Shown: positions 1 through 10,244, counted from the first letter of the stretch. The stretch is 64,000 bases of DNA from Rhizophagus clarus (GCA_015698045.1 BLAL01000246.1:1054001-1118000), one strand, 5' to 3'. The notes: generated by a model from the letters alone, not told the origin. Numbers and translations: made by a program.

Positions 1-2
1 GG

Positions 3-1559
3 GCCACAATCGAGGAGTTGAAATCTGAGAATATTGAAGTTAGAGATAGATTCACGAAAGTGGAACAGAATCAGTTACATAATGAGCTGAGAAGCACTTC
101 GCATAATTCTTCTAACATCAGTACACCTAACTTCAATTCAGTTGCAGAGCCAACGGTAACGCAACATGAGAAACCGTTAGTGGATGTGGAAATGGATACT
201 TCATTACCTGAAGAACCGATACCAGAGGAGTTAGCAGAGGTAACCGTATCAGCTGTTAATATATCTGTTATAGACCAATGTGATCAGAAATCCTTGGAAG
301 ATAAGGAGACAGTTGTTTTCTTGGATGAAGAATACAAGAAAAAGGTTAGCGATGAGATTAGGCAGAGGAACAGGGAAAAGAAATTATTGCGTGAATCATC
401 TACCAAGGGCTTATCTGGGGATGTGTTCACTAAAGTAAACTCCGCCTCTTCTGTAGACAAAGAATCTCGATCACATAAGAAGAAAGAAGTGGAAAATATC
501 GTGCAGGATGTATTTGATTTTACCATGGATAGGTCCGAGAAAAAACAGCCGGAAGGTGCTTTGCACATGACAGAAATTTCACTGACGGGCCGTGAGGAAA
601 ATAATTGCTTAGCAGAGTTATCAAGTTCAGACGTATTGCAAAATATAAACCGCTTATATGAGAATGCATGTACTGCAGAAAATGAAAGGGTAAAGGCTAA
701 TCAGGCGGAAATTTTGTGCTGGAGAAATTTTATTATAGGACTGGATAATAGTATAGATGAAATCATGATCAAAGAAAAGGTGGGAACGAAAAAGGCCAAA
801 GGACTGATTTATGATTTTATTCTTGCACACAATCCTGACACCAAACGAAAGACTTTATATCAGCGCATCAGTAGAGCTAGGAAGGTTTATGAGTTTACCG
901 AAAAAATAGGAATTGATAAAATTAAATATATTAAAACATATAGTGCGAATTCTATTGCAGAACTATCTGACAGTCAGATTCAAACTATTGTTGATTATTT
1001 CTCCAATAATCCCAACACTGAATTACCAGATGATCAAGAAGGCTCTATTATCGATTCTGAAGAGGAGATTTCGTGTGACCAAACTGATGCATCGGAGGCA
1101 GTTTCAGCAACGCGAGCTGAGGTAAGCATTCCAACATCACCTATTCCATTGACCCATCTCCGCCTTAACGTCAATTCTTCAGATAATTCCTCTAGAATCG
1201 GTCCAGTAGCTGTGAGTACATCACCTGTGCCTCAGATAAATGTATCTAACAGACCCGGACTTCCGGTTTCTATCTTGCCTGAAAATCCCGAAGAGAAGCG
1301 AAAACATATCATTGGGTTGGTGCTAGAGAAGTTTCCTTATCTATCTTTAGACGATAGTGATGAACGCCGTGATACATTTAATCTTGATAGTTCAGCACTC
1401 TGCCCTTTATGTAATGGAGACCATAAAGTAAATCGAAGTATATTTGATGAAATAAAAGGTGAATGGGGTGATGGTGAGTATTACGGAGAACGAACTTATC
1501 GTCTCAAATGCAGGGAGTCTTTTAAACCTAGAATTCCAATAGTATCGGTAAAAGCATAG
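3..1559 (+). CDS. Coiled-coil protein with C-terminal Cys-rich finger, 5' end cut by window
   Basis: The frame is open from the first bases of the window, so the true start lies upstream. It encodes at least 519 residues. The N-terminal part is charged and coiled-coil-like. Near residues 210-330 is a helical block with the pattern ...LYENA...CWRNFI...KRKTLYQRISRARKVYEF...GIDKIKYIK.... A related block recurs in the gene ending at 7615, so both belong to one family in this element. The C-terminus has CPLCNGDH followed by a third Cys (LKCRES), suggesting a small zinc finger. I do not recognise a defined function. I infer an accessory or nucleic-acid-binding role for the mobile block. No internal stop is seen, unlike several neighbours. 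Confidence 0.6.
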   Translation, partial: ATIEELKSENIEVRDRFTKVEQNQLHNELRSTSHNSSNISTPNFNSVAEPTVTQHEKPLVDVEMDTSLPEEPIPEELAEVTVSAVNISVIDQCDQKSLEDKETVVFLDEEYKKKVSDEIRQRNREKKLLRESSTKGLSGDVFTKVNSASSVDKESRSHKKKEVENIVQDVFDFTMDRSEKKQPEGALHMTEISLTGREENNCLAELSSSDVLQNINRLYENACTAENERVKANQAEILCWRNFIIGLDNSIDEIMIKEKVGTKKAKGLIYDFILAHNPDTKRKTLYQRISRARKVYEFTEKIGIDKIKYIKTYSANSIAELSDSQIQTIVDYFSNNPNTELPDDQEGSIIDSEEEISCDQTDASEAVSATRAEVSIPTSPIPLTHLRLNVNSSDNSSRIGPVAVSTSPVPQINVSNRPGLPVSILPENPEEKRKHIIGLVLEKFPYLSLDDSDERRDTFNLDSSALCPLCNGDHKVNRSIFDEIKGEWGDGEYYGERTYRLKCRESFKPRIPIVSVKA

Positions 1560-1655
1560 ACTGAATTATCGTATAAGTTATTTCTTTTTTTTCGAATCTT
1601 ATCCAAAAGAGAGTCCCGAACATTTGCCACGTAACATTGAATAATTCTTTCGTGT

Positions 1656-2111
1656 ATGAAAATATCATCTATCATGACATCTGATCTTGAGGTGTTGATC
1701 GCTGAGCTTGAGGCTAAGAAAACTGATGAGAAAGCTAAGCTTGAAGCACTTGAGGCTAGAATTTTAAAACTAGAGCAGGATCAGGCAGAAAGAGATGCTA
1801 GAATTTTAAAACTAGAGCAGGGTCCGGTAGAAAGAGAGGCTAAGAAAAATCGCAAATTCCAGACTAGATGTATCCAGATAGCTAAGGAAATCCTTAATGA
1901 GGAACCTATTATCGAATATCGTCCTCCTTTCTTGAATGGATTAGAGCTTGATGCCTTCTTCCAAAAATATTGAATCGGGTTGGAGGTGCAAGGGGCTCAG
2001 CATCGGTTTCATAGCACCAGCTGGTATAAAGATGCCAAAAAACTCGAAGAAAATTTTCTTCTTGAAGTATGGTATGATGAAAAACCGGAAATAGTTATTC
2101 CTAAAAATTAA
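1656..2111 (+). pseudogene. Coiled-coil plus PD-(D/E)XK-like nuclease, one in-frame TGA
   Basis: An ATG at 1656 opens a frame that begins with a Lys/Glu coiled coil containing an imperfect 16-residue tandem repeat (ARILKLEQ occurs twice). The frame then reaches the block LELDAFFQKY. A TGA stop lies at 1971-1973. The same frame continues beyond it for 45 codons (LEVQGAQH, then LEVWYDEKPEIVIP) to a TAA at 2109-2111. The arrangement LELD...LEVQG...LLEVWYDE resembles the Vsr/PD-(D/E)XK nuclease fold, where an acidic residue and E-x-Q/K line the active site. The stretch between the two halves looks short, so there may also be a deletion. It could be a dead nuclease or a truncated coiled-coil protein; the nuclease reading is an inference from pattern. 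Confidence 0.5.
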
Positions 2112-2695
2112 GGAGTAGCACGTAATTCATTGTGAAAAATACGAAGTCTTCTGGTAGCCAATAGGCGGAAACTTCGTCATGTGAGATCGATGCGCAGTTG
2201 ATGTCCAAAAAAAGTCTTATCATGAGGATCTATTTGAATTATTAAGCAGATCGTTGATACCCACACACATTATATACTAGAAACTGAACGATACTCTTTC
2301 CAAATCAAAAGTCATGCTTAACATCACCAACGTTATTACAAACTCTTACTTAGTGACGACAATTTGCGCGCTCTCACCCATTTTGATCCCATCTGTTGGG
2401 TATATTTCTTTACGAATAAATAATAGTTACGTATTCTGCAAAAATCATTATACTAATGTCGATTATTTCTTGCTAGACTTTTTATTTTAGTTAAAGTAAT
2501 GAAAACTTTTCAAAAAGAGCATGAAACACTTGAAACTCTATCTGTGTATGAGAAAAGGCCCGGTCAAGCACAAAGGTTTCTCGGTAATAAATAGTTTTTT
2601 TATATTTTTTTTTCATAGCACAGTAGTAATATATGTGGCCCTTGATGTAATTATTTATAGCTCGCGTGAACAAGAACTTCAGGTGGCCCACTTCA
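2112..2695. other. Intergenic, no gene seen
   Basis: The 580 bases hold no credible coding frame on either strand, only short overlapping frames. They include T-rich runs just upstream of the retropepsin-like gene, near 2597-2613. Confidence 0.5.
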
Positions 2696-3241
2696 ATGCC
2701 GGAATACATTAGAAGGGGTACGTTTATGGATATCACCGACAATGACGATGAAGAGTTTGGGTTAGAAGTTGGGCTTAATTACTTATTTTTCTACAACGCA
2801 CTTGACAACGGTGAATTTGCTGAACATAAAAATGAGTGGGTGACAGTACACAAACAGAGAGCAGTACAGTATGGGCAGATGTATGACGATGATAGTCTGA
2901 GCTACATTCTTGAAGTTATGCCTGGCGCTGTCCAACTTCCGGTCGACCAGACAAAACTGCCACGTAATCCACCGGCGAAGATGGTGACAGTTCAGCGTGT
3001 AAACAATGGCAACGACTACAAGGTTTGAATATGCACTTAATTATATATTTAGGATATTTCATTATGAAATTTAGTACTTTTAAAGATATATCCATGTATT
3101 GTAGTTTCAAGTTAACTTAAATAAAATTTTCAAATAAAGGTCAGGGTTCGTGTCAGAAGACCGAGTGATGGATCAATTGTTTTACTTCCTTATGATTTTT
3201 ATGATGTGCAATATAACAACAAATTGTATTCATGTGTGGTG

Positions 3242-3249
3242 GATACAGG
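3242..3249. repeat. 8-bp target-site duplication of the hAT (partner 5773-5780)
   Basis: GATACAGG lies here and GATACAAG lies directly after the right terminus. The left copy keeps the Gly codon of the protease motif; the right copy has mutated or differs by one transition. Confidence 0.85.
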
Positions 3250-5772
3250 TAGGGTTGGTAAAAGTCCTTATTTCAGACCTAAAGACTCAGTCCTAAGACT
3301 GAGTCTGCAGATCTTTAAGTTCGATTTTTTGGACTAATAAGGAGTTAGTCTTAAATGAGTCCTAACCAATAAAAAGGGTTTTTACATTTGGTATATATAT
3401 TACACGGTTTTAATTTTTGTTGTACAAACTTACACAATGAGTTTAGATGACGCGTTCAATTTTGTTGACTTGGAGAGTGATGACATTTTGGATAACATAT
3501 TACATACTGAAGAAAGTTCTCGAAAAACTTCACCTCTATGGAATTATGTAGATTGCAAAAGCCCAGCTCACCCGGGAGTACCTGTATGCAAAAGGTGCAA
3601 TTACGTATTTTCTATTAAGTCAAGTAATACTACTATTGAACGGCATCTTTTAAATAAGCACAACATAATAATCCCAAAGGTCAGAAAGCAAACAACATTA
3701 AATTTCAAATGTACAGACCCTTGGCCTACAAAAGAAAAATTGGTGCGAGACAAAGCAGTTGTTATTTGGATTATTGATAACCAACAACCTTTTAGTGTTG
3801 TAGAAAATGAAAAATTTATTGAAATGATGCATATTTTCGATCCTCGTTACAAAATTCCTGATCGACATCAAATAAAAGAAATGATTATTGATGAATTTAA
3901 TGAACGTCGTTCTAATATTGGCTATGATTTACAAAAAATATCCAGCAAAGTTTCCTTCACTGCTGATATGTGGACATCAACTATAAGTAGCGAAGCATAC
4001 CTTGGCCTAACAATTCACTATATTGACCAAAATTGGATTCTTCGATGTTTTTTACTTGATATTATTCCTTTTAAAGTTCGTCATACAGGAATCAATATGG
4101 CTGCAGCAATCACTAATGTTCTTAATGAATTCAACTTAGCAGGTAAAGCATTAGCACTTACTACAGATAATGAATCTGCAATGTTAGTATGTGGACGGAA
4201 ATTATCAGAAGAATTTGAAAAAGAATTAAATAATCTTACCTTCAGCCATTATCGTTGTTCAGCACATATACTTAACCTTGCAGTTAAGCAAGGAATGGAA
4301 ATAGTTGATCAAGAAATAGTAGAAGTGCGACAACTAATGTCAAAAATTAAAAATTCGGTCTTATTATGTGATGAATTACGTGAATTATGTGTTATAGAGA
4401 AACTTGAGTACCTTCGGCCAGAAATAGACATAGAAACGAGGTGGAACTCCACCTATTACATGCTTTGTAAGTTACAGCGAATGGAAACGGCATTGAAAAT
4501 GCTTGCAGCCAAACATGATAGTGTGTGTGAATTAATGCCAGATGTTGAAGCATGGACGAAGATAAAGGTAAAAATGAAATAATATTTTTTTTTTAATAAC
4601 AAGTTTCTTTTTTTTTGTTATTACTACTTACAAAATTAAATCCTTTTTAATTATTAATCAAAGGAAACAGTGATCATTTTAGAACCCCTTGAAAGAGCAA
4701 CAAAAAACCTCTCAGGATCATTGTACCCAACTATTGCTGATGTTCGATTTTACTTTAATGAAATTCGTGATCATCTAAAGTATTGTGTGGAAAGGGAGGA
4801 TGGATTCGGACAATACATGTTAGCTGCTTCAATAAATGAAAAACTTAAAGAATACTGGTTAATTATTGATAATAATACTACCATCTCATCAATATTAGAC
4901 CCCCGAAATAAAATTTCTCTTTTTGAACCAGGTGAACCAACGACAAATGCTATTGCCGCCTTACGTGAACAATTTTCCTTCTATCTTTCCCAAAAGCCAC
5001 AATCACAAGCTTCCCTTCCTTCTATATCATCAAGAGAATATTTTCGTCAACTAAAAAAACGTCGCATAGGAGTAACTGCTGAAACAACACTACCACCCTC
5101 ACCTAGCCCTGATTTTGCTGAAATAGAAAGATATCTAGCTTTGCCATGTGATGAAAACGTGGAAGCGCTTCTTTGGTGGCAAGCCCACTCCACTGAATTT
5201 CCGGTACTCTCACTAATGGCAAAAGACTACTTAGCAATACAATCCACAAGTGTAGCCTGTGAACAAGCATTTTCTGTTGCAGGCAATACAATCACCAAAG
5301 TTCGAAATCGTTTATGTCCAGAGACTGCAAGAGCATCGTTATGTACAAAAAGTTGGATTGAGAATAATATTGGTGAACAAATTCGGTTGAAGTAATTCAA
5401 ATGTGTTTTATTTGTTAAATGCAATATTTAGTATTACGTTGTATAACATATTAACATATGATCATCATTTATACAAATAAAACGTTTAGTATATTTTTTT
5501 GAAGTTTTTTTTTTTATTTTTATGATGTTTTTGTATTAATTTTAAGGAAAACGATAGAAAAAAAAAAAATTTGATATTTTTAATACAGAATTTATGATAA
5601 ATGTTATACGTTAAACTGGTTTAAGACTGAGTCTTAAGATCTAGTCCAGAACCGGACTTGGTCGGACACAAGTCCTGGACTAATCATATATGGACTTAGT
5701 TTGTAGGTCCATCAGATAGGACTTGCAAGTCTTAGGACTAAAACCGGACTAGGACCGACTTTACCAACCCTA
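3250..5772 (+). mobile_element. hAT DNA transposon, apparently complete (2,523 bp)
   Basis: The left terminus reads TAGGGTTGGTAAAAGTCC and the right terminus, reverse-complemented, begins TAGGGTTGGTAAAGTC, so both ends match over 13 bases. The flanks are GATACAGG (3242-3249) and GATACAAG (5773-5780), an 8-bp target duplication with one G-to-A difference. Both the 8-bp duplication and the YAGGG-type ends are hallmarks of hAT elements. The subterminal regions repeat AGTCC/GACTC motifs (3275-3360 and 5620-5760) in both orientations, which are plausible transposase-binding sites. Inside lies an uninterrupted two-exon transposase. One mismatch in the duplication and open coding capacity point to a fairly recent insertion. 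Confidence 0.92.
3437..5395 (+). CDS. hAT-family transposase, two exons, about 620 aa
   Basis: The ATG at 3437 opens exon 1, which ends at 4567 (ATAAAG|GTAAAA). The intron ends at ATCAAAG before 4664, and exon 2 runs to 5395. Both junctions are phase 0, giving 377 + 243 residues. Residues about 34-76 carry a BED-type zinc finger: tryptophan near the start, VCKRC, then H-x4-H (ERHLLNKH). The central RNase-H-like catalytic region includes FTADMWTS (first Asp) and, later, RWNSTYYM, both typical of hAT proteins. The C-terminus has the hATC dimerisation block with LLWWQAHSTEFPVLSLMA, ACEQAFSVAG and KVRNRL. No stop or frameshift is present after splicing. The enzyme would excise and reinsert the element, acting in the nucleus. 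Confidence 0.93.
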
Positions 5773-6126
5773 GATACAAGAGCACCACAAACAATCTTGC
5801 CATATTATATTAGAAGGACACTTGGTGGAAAATGGGGATGGAGTACACATTATAAAATAGCCGAAGGTTATGGAGCACCTGCAGTACAATATTCTGCATG
5901 TAGAATGTTTGATGTTTCTATTGGCGACAATAATAATTGGACCAAGTGGGTTCAGGCTAAAATCACGGTCTGGGAAAATGAACCCGGTGATCAGGTCGAA
6001 TATGCTCTTGTAGGTAATAATGTCACGGATCAACTAGCTTATATACATGAGCCGAGAAATCCACTTAAATTCTTGGATATTGGAGATGAACCTAGACTTA
6101 CTGCATTTTCGAATACTTGTAGTTAA

Positions 6127-6472
6127 ACTGACTTACTAACTGCATTTAATAGTTAATGTTTTCCTGAAATGAGTGAAAATTTTTAAATATGTGAGAGATT
6201 TTTATTCATAAGAATAAATAATATTTTTTCTGATCGTCGCTAACGAAAAAAATAAAGGTTGTACTGCACCGGGATAAAATAATCATGTGAGAATAATCAC
6301 CCGAAATGATTTTATGATGTGATAAAATAAAATATGTGATGTGATTTTTTTCTATAATGTGATATTATTGCATTTTTTTTATTCTACAGAAACATTGCAG
6401 TAATTACAAAAAAGTACTTTATCATCAACACGAAAAATGTCATCATATTCATTACACCTAGTATAAACTGAT
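6127..6472. other. Intergenic, no gene seen
   Basis: AT-rich spacer with T-runs and a short GATGTGATA-like repetition near 6310-6365. No coding or RNA gene is recognised. Confidence 0.4.
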
Positions 6473-7615
6473 ATGTTTTTGAAATTATGTCTCTTGAATA
6501 TAGCGAAAACAAGAGCCAAGCTAATATGTCCAAATTGGGTTTGTAAAGGCAGAGAGATCGAAACTCTAATAACTCAAGATCTCTTTAAAGAAATGGACAA
6601 ACCTACAACCTCGACTGCGGAAGACACTGCCACTAAACAAGTAGACTCTGAAAATCCAACTCACATAGGTGAGGATGCTGATGCAATTTATCTGAGCAGA
6701 CTGGGATTATTAGGCGGAGAGGAAGAAAGTTCGTCCAAGACTACTGAGATTGCTAAGGAAACTTCTGACCAGGCAACCAGCCCTATTGAGGTTGTTAGTA
6801 CTATGCCTGGCAATTCCGAAAATGTGGGTGACTCGATTTCAAAGGACTCTAGCGGACAAATCCAACGCCCATATGTGAGAAATGCTTCGAAGAAATTTCT
6901 CTAGAATTTTTGAAAGATTATCCTGTAAGCATGCTGTGCACTGTGATTGCATTGACAATCCATGCAAGATGTGTCCTACACTCCTACCTGCCCTTCGTCT
7001 GAAACGATGTCAGAGGTATCAACTCTAATAGAACAGGATCCGAGTAATGCACAGAAAAAACGTACTAGAGAATCGTCCGCATCTACCAAAAAATCGTCTA
7101 GCAAGAAAGCGAAAAAGACTGGTGGGAAGAAAGTATCGAGCATGCTAAAAAAACTTATCGAAACATTATTAACTGATGTGATATCAGATGTAGCTGGAGA
7201 GAACTTGGAAGAAGCAAGTGAAAACGAAACCAGCAATTTTTTGCAACTATACGATAAGATTGATAGCGCTGAATCTAAAAATGAAGATGCATCTCAAGGT
7301 CTTATTTACAGCTATTTTGATTTTGGGGAAGCTGTATTTAAACGATACAAGGAATTAAAACTCGAGCATGGTAAGGATAGATCTCAAGCATTGGTTAAAA
7401 GTGAGGTCAGAAAAGCGATTCCTGAAGCAAAATGTTCTGACGAAGCTTTGCGAAAAAGGATGGAGAGATCTGAAAAGGTTTATAAGCTTTTTAATAGTAT
7501 AGGCAAAGAAAAAATAGCGCAGATTAAAACCACCCCTCCAGGTTTTATCTTAAATCTAACTAAGGATGAAAAGGATTATGTAATGGCCAAAGTCTTAAAA
7601 CAGAAACTTCGTTAA
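6473..7615 (+). pseudogene. RING-like/low-complexity protein with helical domain, broken in the middle
   Basis: An ATG at 6473 opens 143 codons of Ser/Thr/Glu-rich sequence ending with TAG at 6902. In the same frame a second long stretch starts at 6962 and runs to 7615. Between them, in another frame at about 6913-6985, lies a Cys/His-dense run (LSCKHAVHCDC, then NPCKMCP) that looks like the second half of a RING finger. This suggests one or more indels rather than an intron, although CCT|GTAAGC at 6931 is a possible donor. The 3' part is a Lys-rich segment followed by a helical block with RKRMERSEKVYKLFNSIG, related to the block in the gene ending at 1559. If real, the parent protein would be a RING-type ubiquitin ligase-like element protein. 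The domain call is tentative. Confidence 0.5.
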
Positions 7616-8532
7616 TGTCCCGCGTATTTTTGTCAAGCCCGAACACGGTGTCCAGACTCTACCATTAGAAAAATAGTATTTTTTACACATGTATTTTCAA
7701 ACATATATTAATAAAGCATTTGCAGTTAGCGTAACACTTTTTATTTTAAAATGTATTCTGCATACATTGATATTTACTGCCAATATAAAGTCTTTTTTTG
7801 CCGAACGCCATAGAAAATAAAAAACATGGCTAATTTGCTGACTACTGCGCCATGTGATTAATCCTTTTTTCTGCGCAATTAAGTCGAGCCCGGACATCGT
7901 GTCCAGACTCCACTATCAGAAAAATAATCTAGTCACGCATTCGGCTTTTTCGGGAGATAAATTTAACCACTTTTTTTTCTTATTCTAAATTTAACCGGAT
8001 GTTGATCTCACTTCTGCGCAATTAAGTCAAGCCAGGACACGGTTTCCAGACTCTACCATCAGAAAAATAGTTGTAATAATTTTCCCGAATCAAAGGCTAT
8101 CCGGCCAAAGAAAAATTCCGAAATCTGATTGGCCGATCATCTCGTGATTTATGGAAACTCGCCAGCTCCTGGAACTCTCCTAGAACTACCGAGGAACTGG
8201 CAGGGAATTGGTGGAGATCTCATGTGATACGATATACAGTACATCATGCCACAAACTGATTTAGCCGAAGATGCTGTGCATATGCATGTAAATATAAAAT
8301 CCGAAGGGATATGACCCTATATAAATCCCTATAATTGAATAAAAATGAATTTGAGTTTAGTAATATGTAGTCCTACCAAATCGGCTACAAATCGATAAAG
8401 TTGCTTATAAATTTGAATCTGATATTTATTAGAGTATAATATTGCTAAAATAGCTAAAATCGCTAAAAATGCTTATAAATCAACAATATCATAAAATCGT
8501 TATATTCTGTTACAATCTACTAAAACGCTAAT
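7616..8532. other. Intergenic with repeats; upstream region of the next gene
   Basis: This 917-bp gap contains three diverged copies of a 45-60-bp repeat (separate entry) and, from 8290 to 8530, a run of GCTAAAAT/GCTTATAAAT-like short repeats leading to the ATG at 8533. No coding frame is convincing. Confidence 0.5.
7634..8070 (+). repeat. Three dispersed direct copies of a 45-60-bp repeat
   Basis: Copies lie at about 7634-7677, 7870-7926 and 8013-8070. The core is AAGYCNNRMCAYSGTKTCCAGACTC followed by (C)TACCATYAGAAAAATA, and the last two copies also share CTGCGCAATTAAGTC in front. Spacing is about 240 and 145 bases. The core half-matches an inverted GGACAC...GTKTCC pair, so each copy could fold or bind a dimeric protein. 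Confidence 0.75.
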
Positions 8533-9405
8533 ATGGATCTTGATAGTAGAGCCCATTCTAAGCTAATTGATGCATGGAATACTCATGGAGGCTCTGAAGA
8601 TTATAGAAGAATACTTGAAAGATTAAGCCCTTTAACAAAAAGACATGATCACGAAACACCAGAAATGTGGTGCTATCGTATTCGTGATCCATTTAGGAAA
8701 ATACTAGAAGATAACTATTCCAGGGGAATTCTTTCTAAGAATGGATATATTACGATGCATGGAAATTTAATTGAAAGAAGTGATAGAGTCCATGGTCATC
8801 CATCAAATTACATATATTGTAGTGTATGTGACTCCTTAGTTTTCATATCTGAAAATGGCCTTGGTGGTCTTGCCATAACCTATCGAGATAACCACTTGAA
8901 AAGATGCATTTCTGGAAATACTATTTCGAATGAACATGCAAGAAGAAAAGAAATTCTCAAATCTATTGATAGGAGGGAATTTCAGATCTGGCAATATAAG
9001 CAATATATATTAGAGGAAGAGGCTAAAATTAATCGTCTTCGTCTAGAGCTTTTCTCCCAATCTACCTTACACTCAGAAAAGGATAAATTGGCATCTGTAT
9101 CATATGATCTTGATGCACGTTCAACTGGCTATGAAACATACACACAGGTTAAAACAACTATAGTAGAAAATACTATGATGCCAAGTGCTCCAAACTTCGA
9201 GCCAGCTTATATTCCACCTTCTGGGCAAGAAATGGTTTCGCCAATTTCACGTCAATCATCAAATTCCAAAAGTAATATAAGTGAAATATTTATTTCGTCT
9301 CGGTATGCTAAACAAAATAACTTATTACCATCTATAGACCATCTTAATCGAAACAGAGTGCCCGTATTAAGATTAAGTGATGGTACAAAAATCACATTCG
9401 TTTAA
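8533..9405 (+). CDS. Unrecognised 290-aa protein with C2HC-like finger
   Basis: The ATG at 8533 opens an uninterrupted frame of 290 codons without introns. Residues near 95-133 have YCSVCDSLVF followed by HLKRC, a Cys-x2-Cys...His-x4-Cys arrangement like BED/C2HC zinc fingers. A charged helix (about residues 136-175, RRKEILKSIDRREFQIWQYK) follows, then a Ser/Pro-rich region and a short conserved-looking C-terminal block (RVPVLRLSDGTKITF). I do not recognise the family. The position between mobile-block genes and the finger suggest a DNA- or RNA-binding element protein. That role is inference. Confidence 0.6.
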   Translation: MDLDSRAHSKLIDAWNTHGGSEDYRRILERLSPLTKRHDHETPEMWCYRIRDPFRKILEDNYSRGILSKNGYITMHGNLIERSDRVHGHPSNYIYCSVCDSLVFISENGLGGLAITYRDNHLKRCISGNTISNEHARRKEILKSIDRREFQIWQYKQYILEEEAKINRLRLELFSQSTLHSEKDKLASVSYDLDARSTGYETYTQVKTTIVENTMMPSAPNFEPAYIPPSGQEMVSPISRQSSNSKSNISEIFISSRYAKQNNLLPSIDHLNRNRVPVLRLSDGTKITFV

Positions 9406-9543
9406 CTGGTTTAACTGACTGAGAAATATATTAATTATAGACTATTGAAGATTAATATTATTTAGCTAAAGGCGCAATGTATAACTTATACTTTATTTTT
9501 TTACGCTATATAATCTGCATACATGATCGCCTAGTATAATTGT

Positions 9544-9640
9544 GAAATGTATCACCTGCATTTTATGTGGAATATGCATGATCCATCTATTCTGGGTTAG
9601 ATCCTCCAATATTGTATAACTATTTTAATAAAGTATTTCA
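9544..9640 (+). promoter_or_regulatory. Upstream block shared with 10491-10590
   Basis: The block has TGAAATGTATCACCTGCA, later TCTATTCTGG and TCCAATATTGTATAACT. The same order (TGAAATGTACCACCTGCA, CTATTCTAG, CCGAATAATGTAATG) recurs at 10491-10590. The core CACCTG is an E-box-type hexamer and also occurs at 10362-10372. Both blocks lie 30-180 bp ahead of genes, so shared promoter elements are plausible but not proven. Confidence 0.45.
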
Positions 9641-9671
9641 GGAAGATCAATGAAGCGATCTTGGGGGATTC

Positions 9672-10244
9672 TTGATTCCTAAATACTATAATTACGGCTT
9701 TGAAAATTTATATGCAACAGTTATCCAGCGAGCTTACAGGAATTACAAGAAGAGACCTGAATCTTTGGCAAAACAGATTTGGGAGGCGGTGAGGAATGAT
9801 GATACTCCTAATAGATGGAAGTATTTAGGTATTATTCCTCGTGATGAGTATTTTTATTATATTAATGGGGAACTAATAAAATTTAACATGAAAATCGATC
9901 ATTTTAATGTACTATATGGGCACACCTTATATGGTGCTAGAACTTGGGCAGAAGAGAAACGAGAACAATTAGCATACCGATTAAATTGGATAAGCATTGA
10001 ACCTGTTAAAAAATTATTACAACAAGAAGGTTATGAACTTCTTTCTGGTGTATTTGAATGGCCTATCATGGTAAAATGGACACAGAATCCCAAATATTAT
10101 CTTGATACTGAAGAAAATCGCATTTTTAGATATTTTGTTAGAAAGGACATGTTGAGACCACATGACATAAAATCCATAAAATCCCATAGTCGGCTAACTA
10201 GTGACTGGTGGTATAAACATAAAGCATGGTTAGAAGATCCTTGA
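9672..10244 (+). CDS. IQ-motif-like protein, about 190 aa
   Basis: The frame is open from about 9672 with no internal stop; the start is unclear because the first in-frame ATG comes late, so an upstream exon is likely. The N-terminal block VIQRAYRNYKKRPESLAKQI fits an IQ calmodulin-binding motif (IQ-x3-R-x4-K/R) and the RPESLAK wording is common in Rhizophagus proteins. The middle is Tyr-rich with DEYFYYINGELIKF, and the C-terminus is Trp-rich (SDWWYKHKAWLEDP). Function is not known. It lies downstream of the shared CACCTG block. Confidence 0.5.
   Translation: MIPKYYNYGFENLYATVIQRAYRNYKKRPESLAKQIWEAVRNDDTPNRWKYLGIIPRDEYFYYINGELIKFNMKIDHFNVLYGHTLYGARTWAEEKREQLAYRLNWISIEPVKKLLQQEGYELLSGVFEWPIMVKWTQNPKYYLDTEENRIFRYFVRKDMLRPHDIKSIKSHSRLTSDWWYKHKAWLEDP

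Larger units (their letters stand above)
2696..6126 (+). pseudogene. Retropepsin-like aspartic protease gene split by a hAT transposon
   Basis: The first ATG is at 2696. Exon 1 runs to 3022 and ends at CAAG|GTTTGA. A 117-bp intron ends at AAAG before 3140. Exon 2 (3140-3249) reads VRVRRPSDGSIVL... and reaches VVDTG. At 3250 a hAT element begins. Coding resumes at 5781 in the same register with APQT, then YYIRRTLGGKWGW, and later YALVGNNVTDQL, ending at 6126. An Asp-Thr-Gly-Ala loop followed about 90 residues later by a hydrophobic-hydrophobic-Gly-Asn segment is the retropepsin layout, and the insertion sits inside the catalytic codons. Without the insertion the product would be about 260 residues. 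A splice route that removes the transposon is conceivable (see findings). The protease assignment is from motif only. It could be an element-encoded maturation protease or a host gene. Confidence 0.65.
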
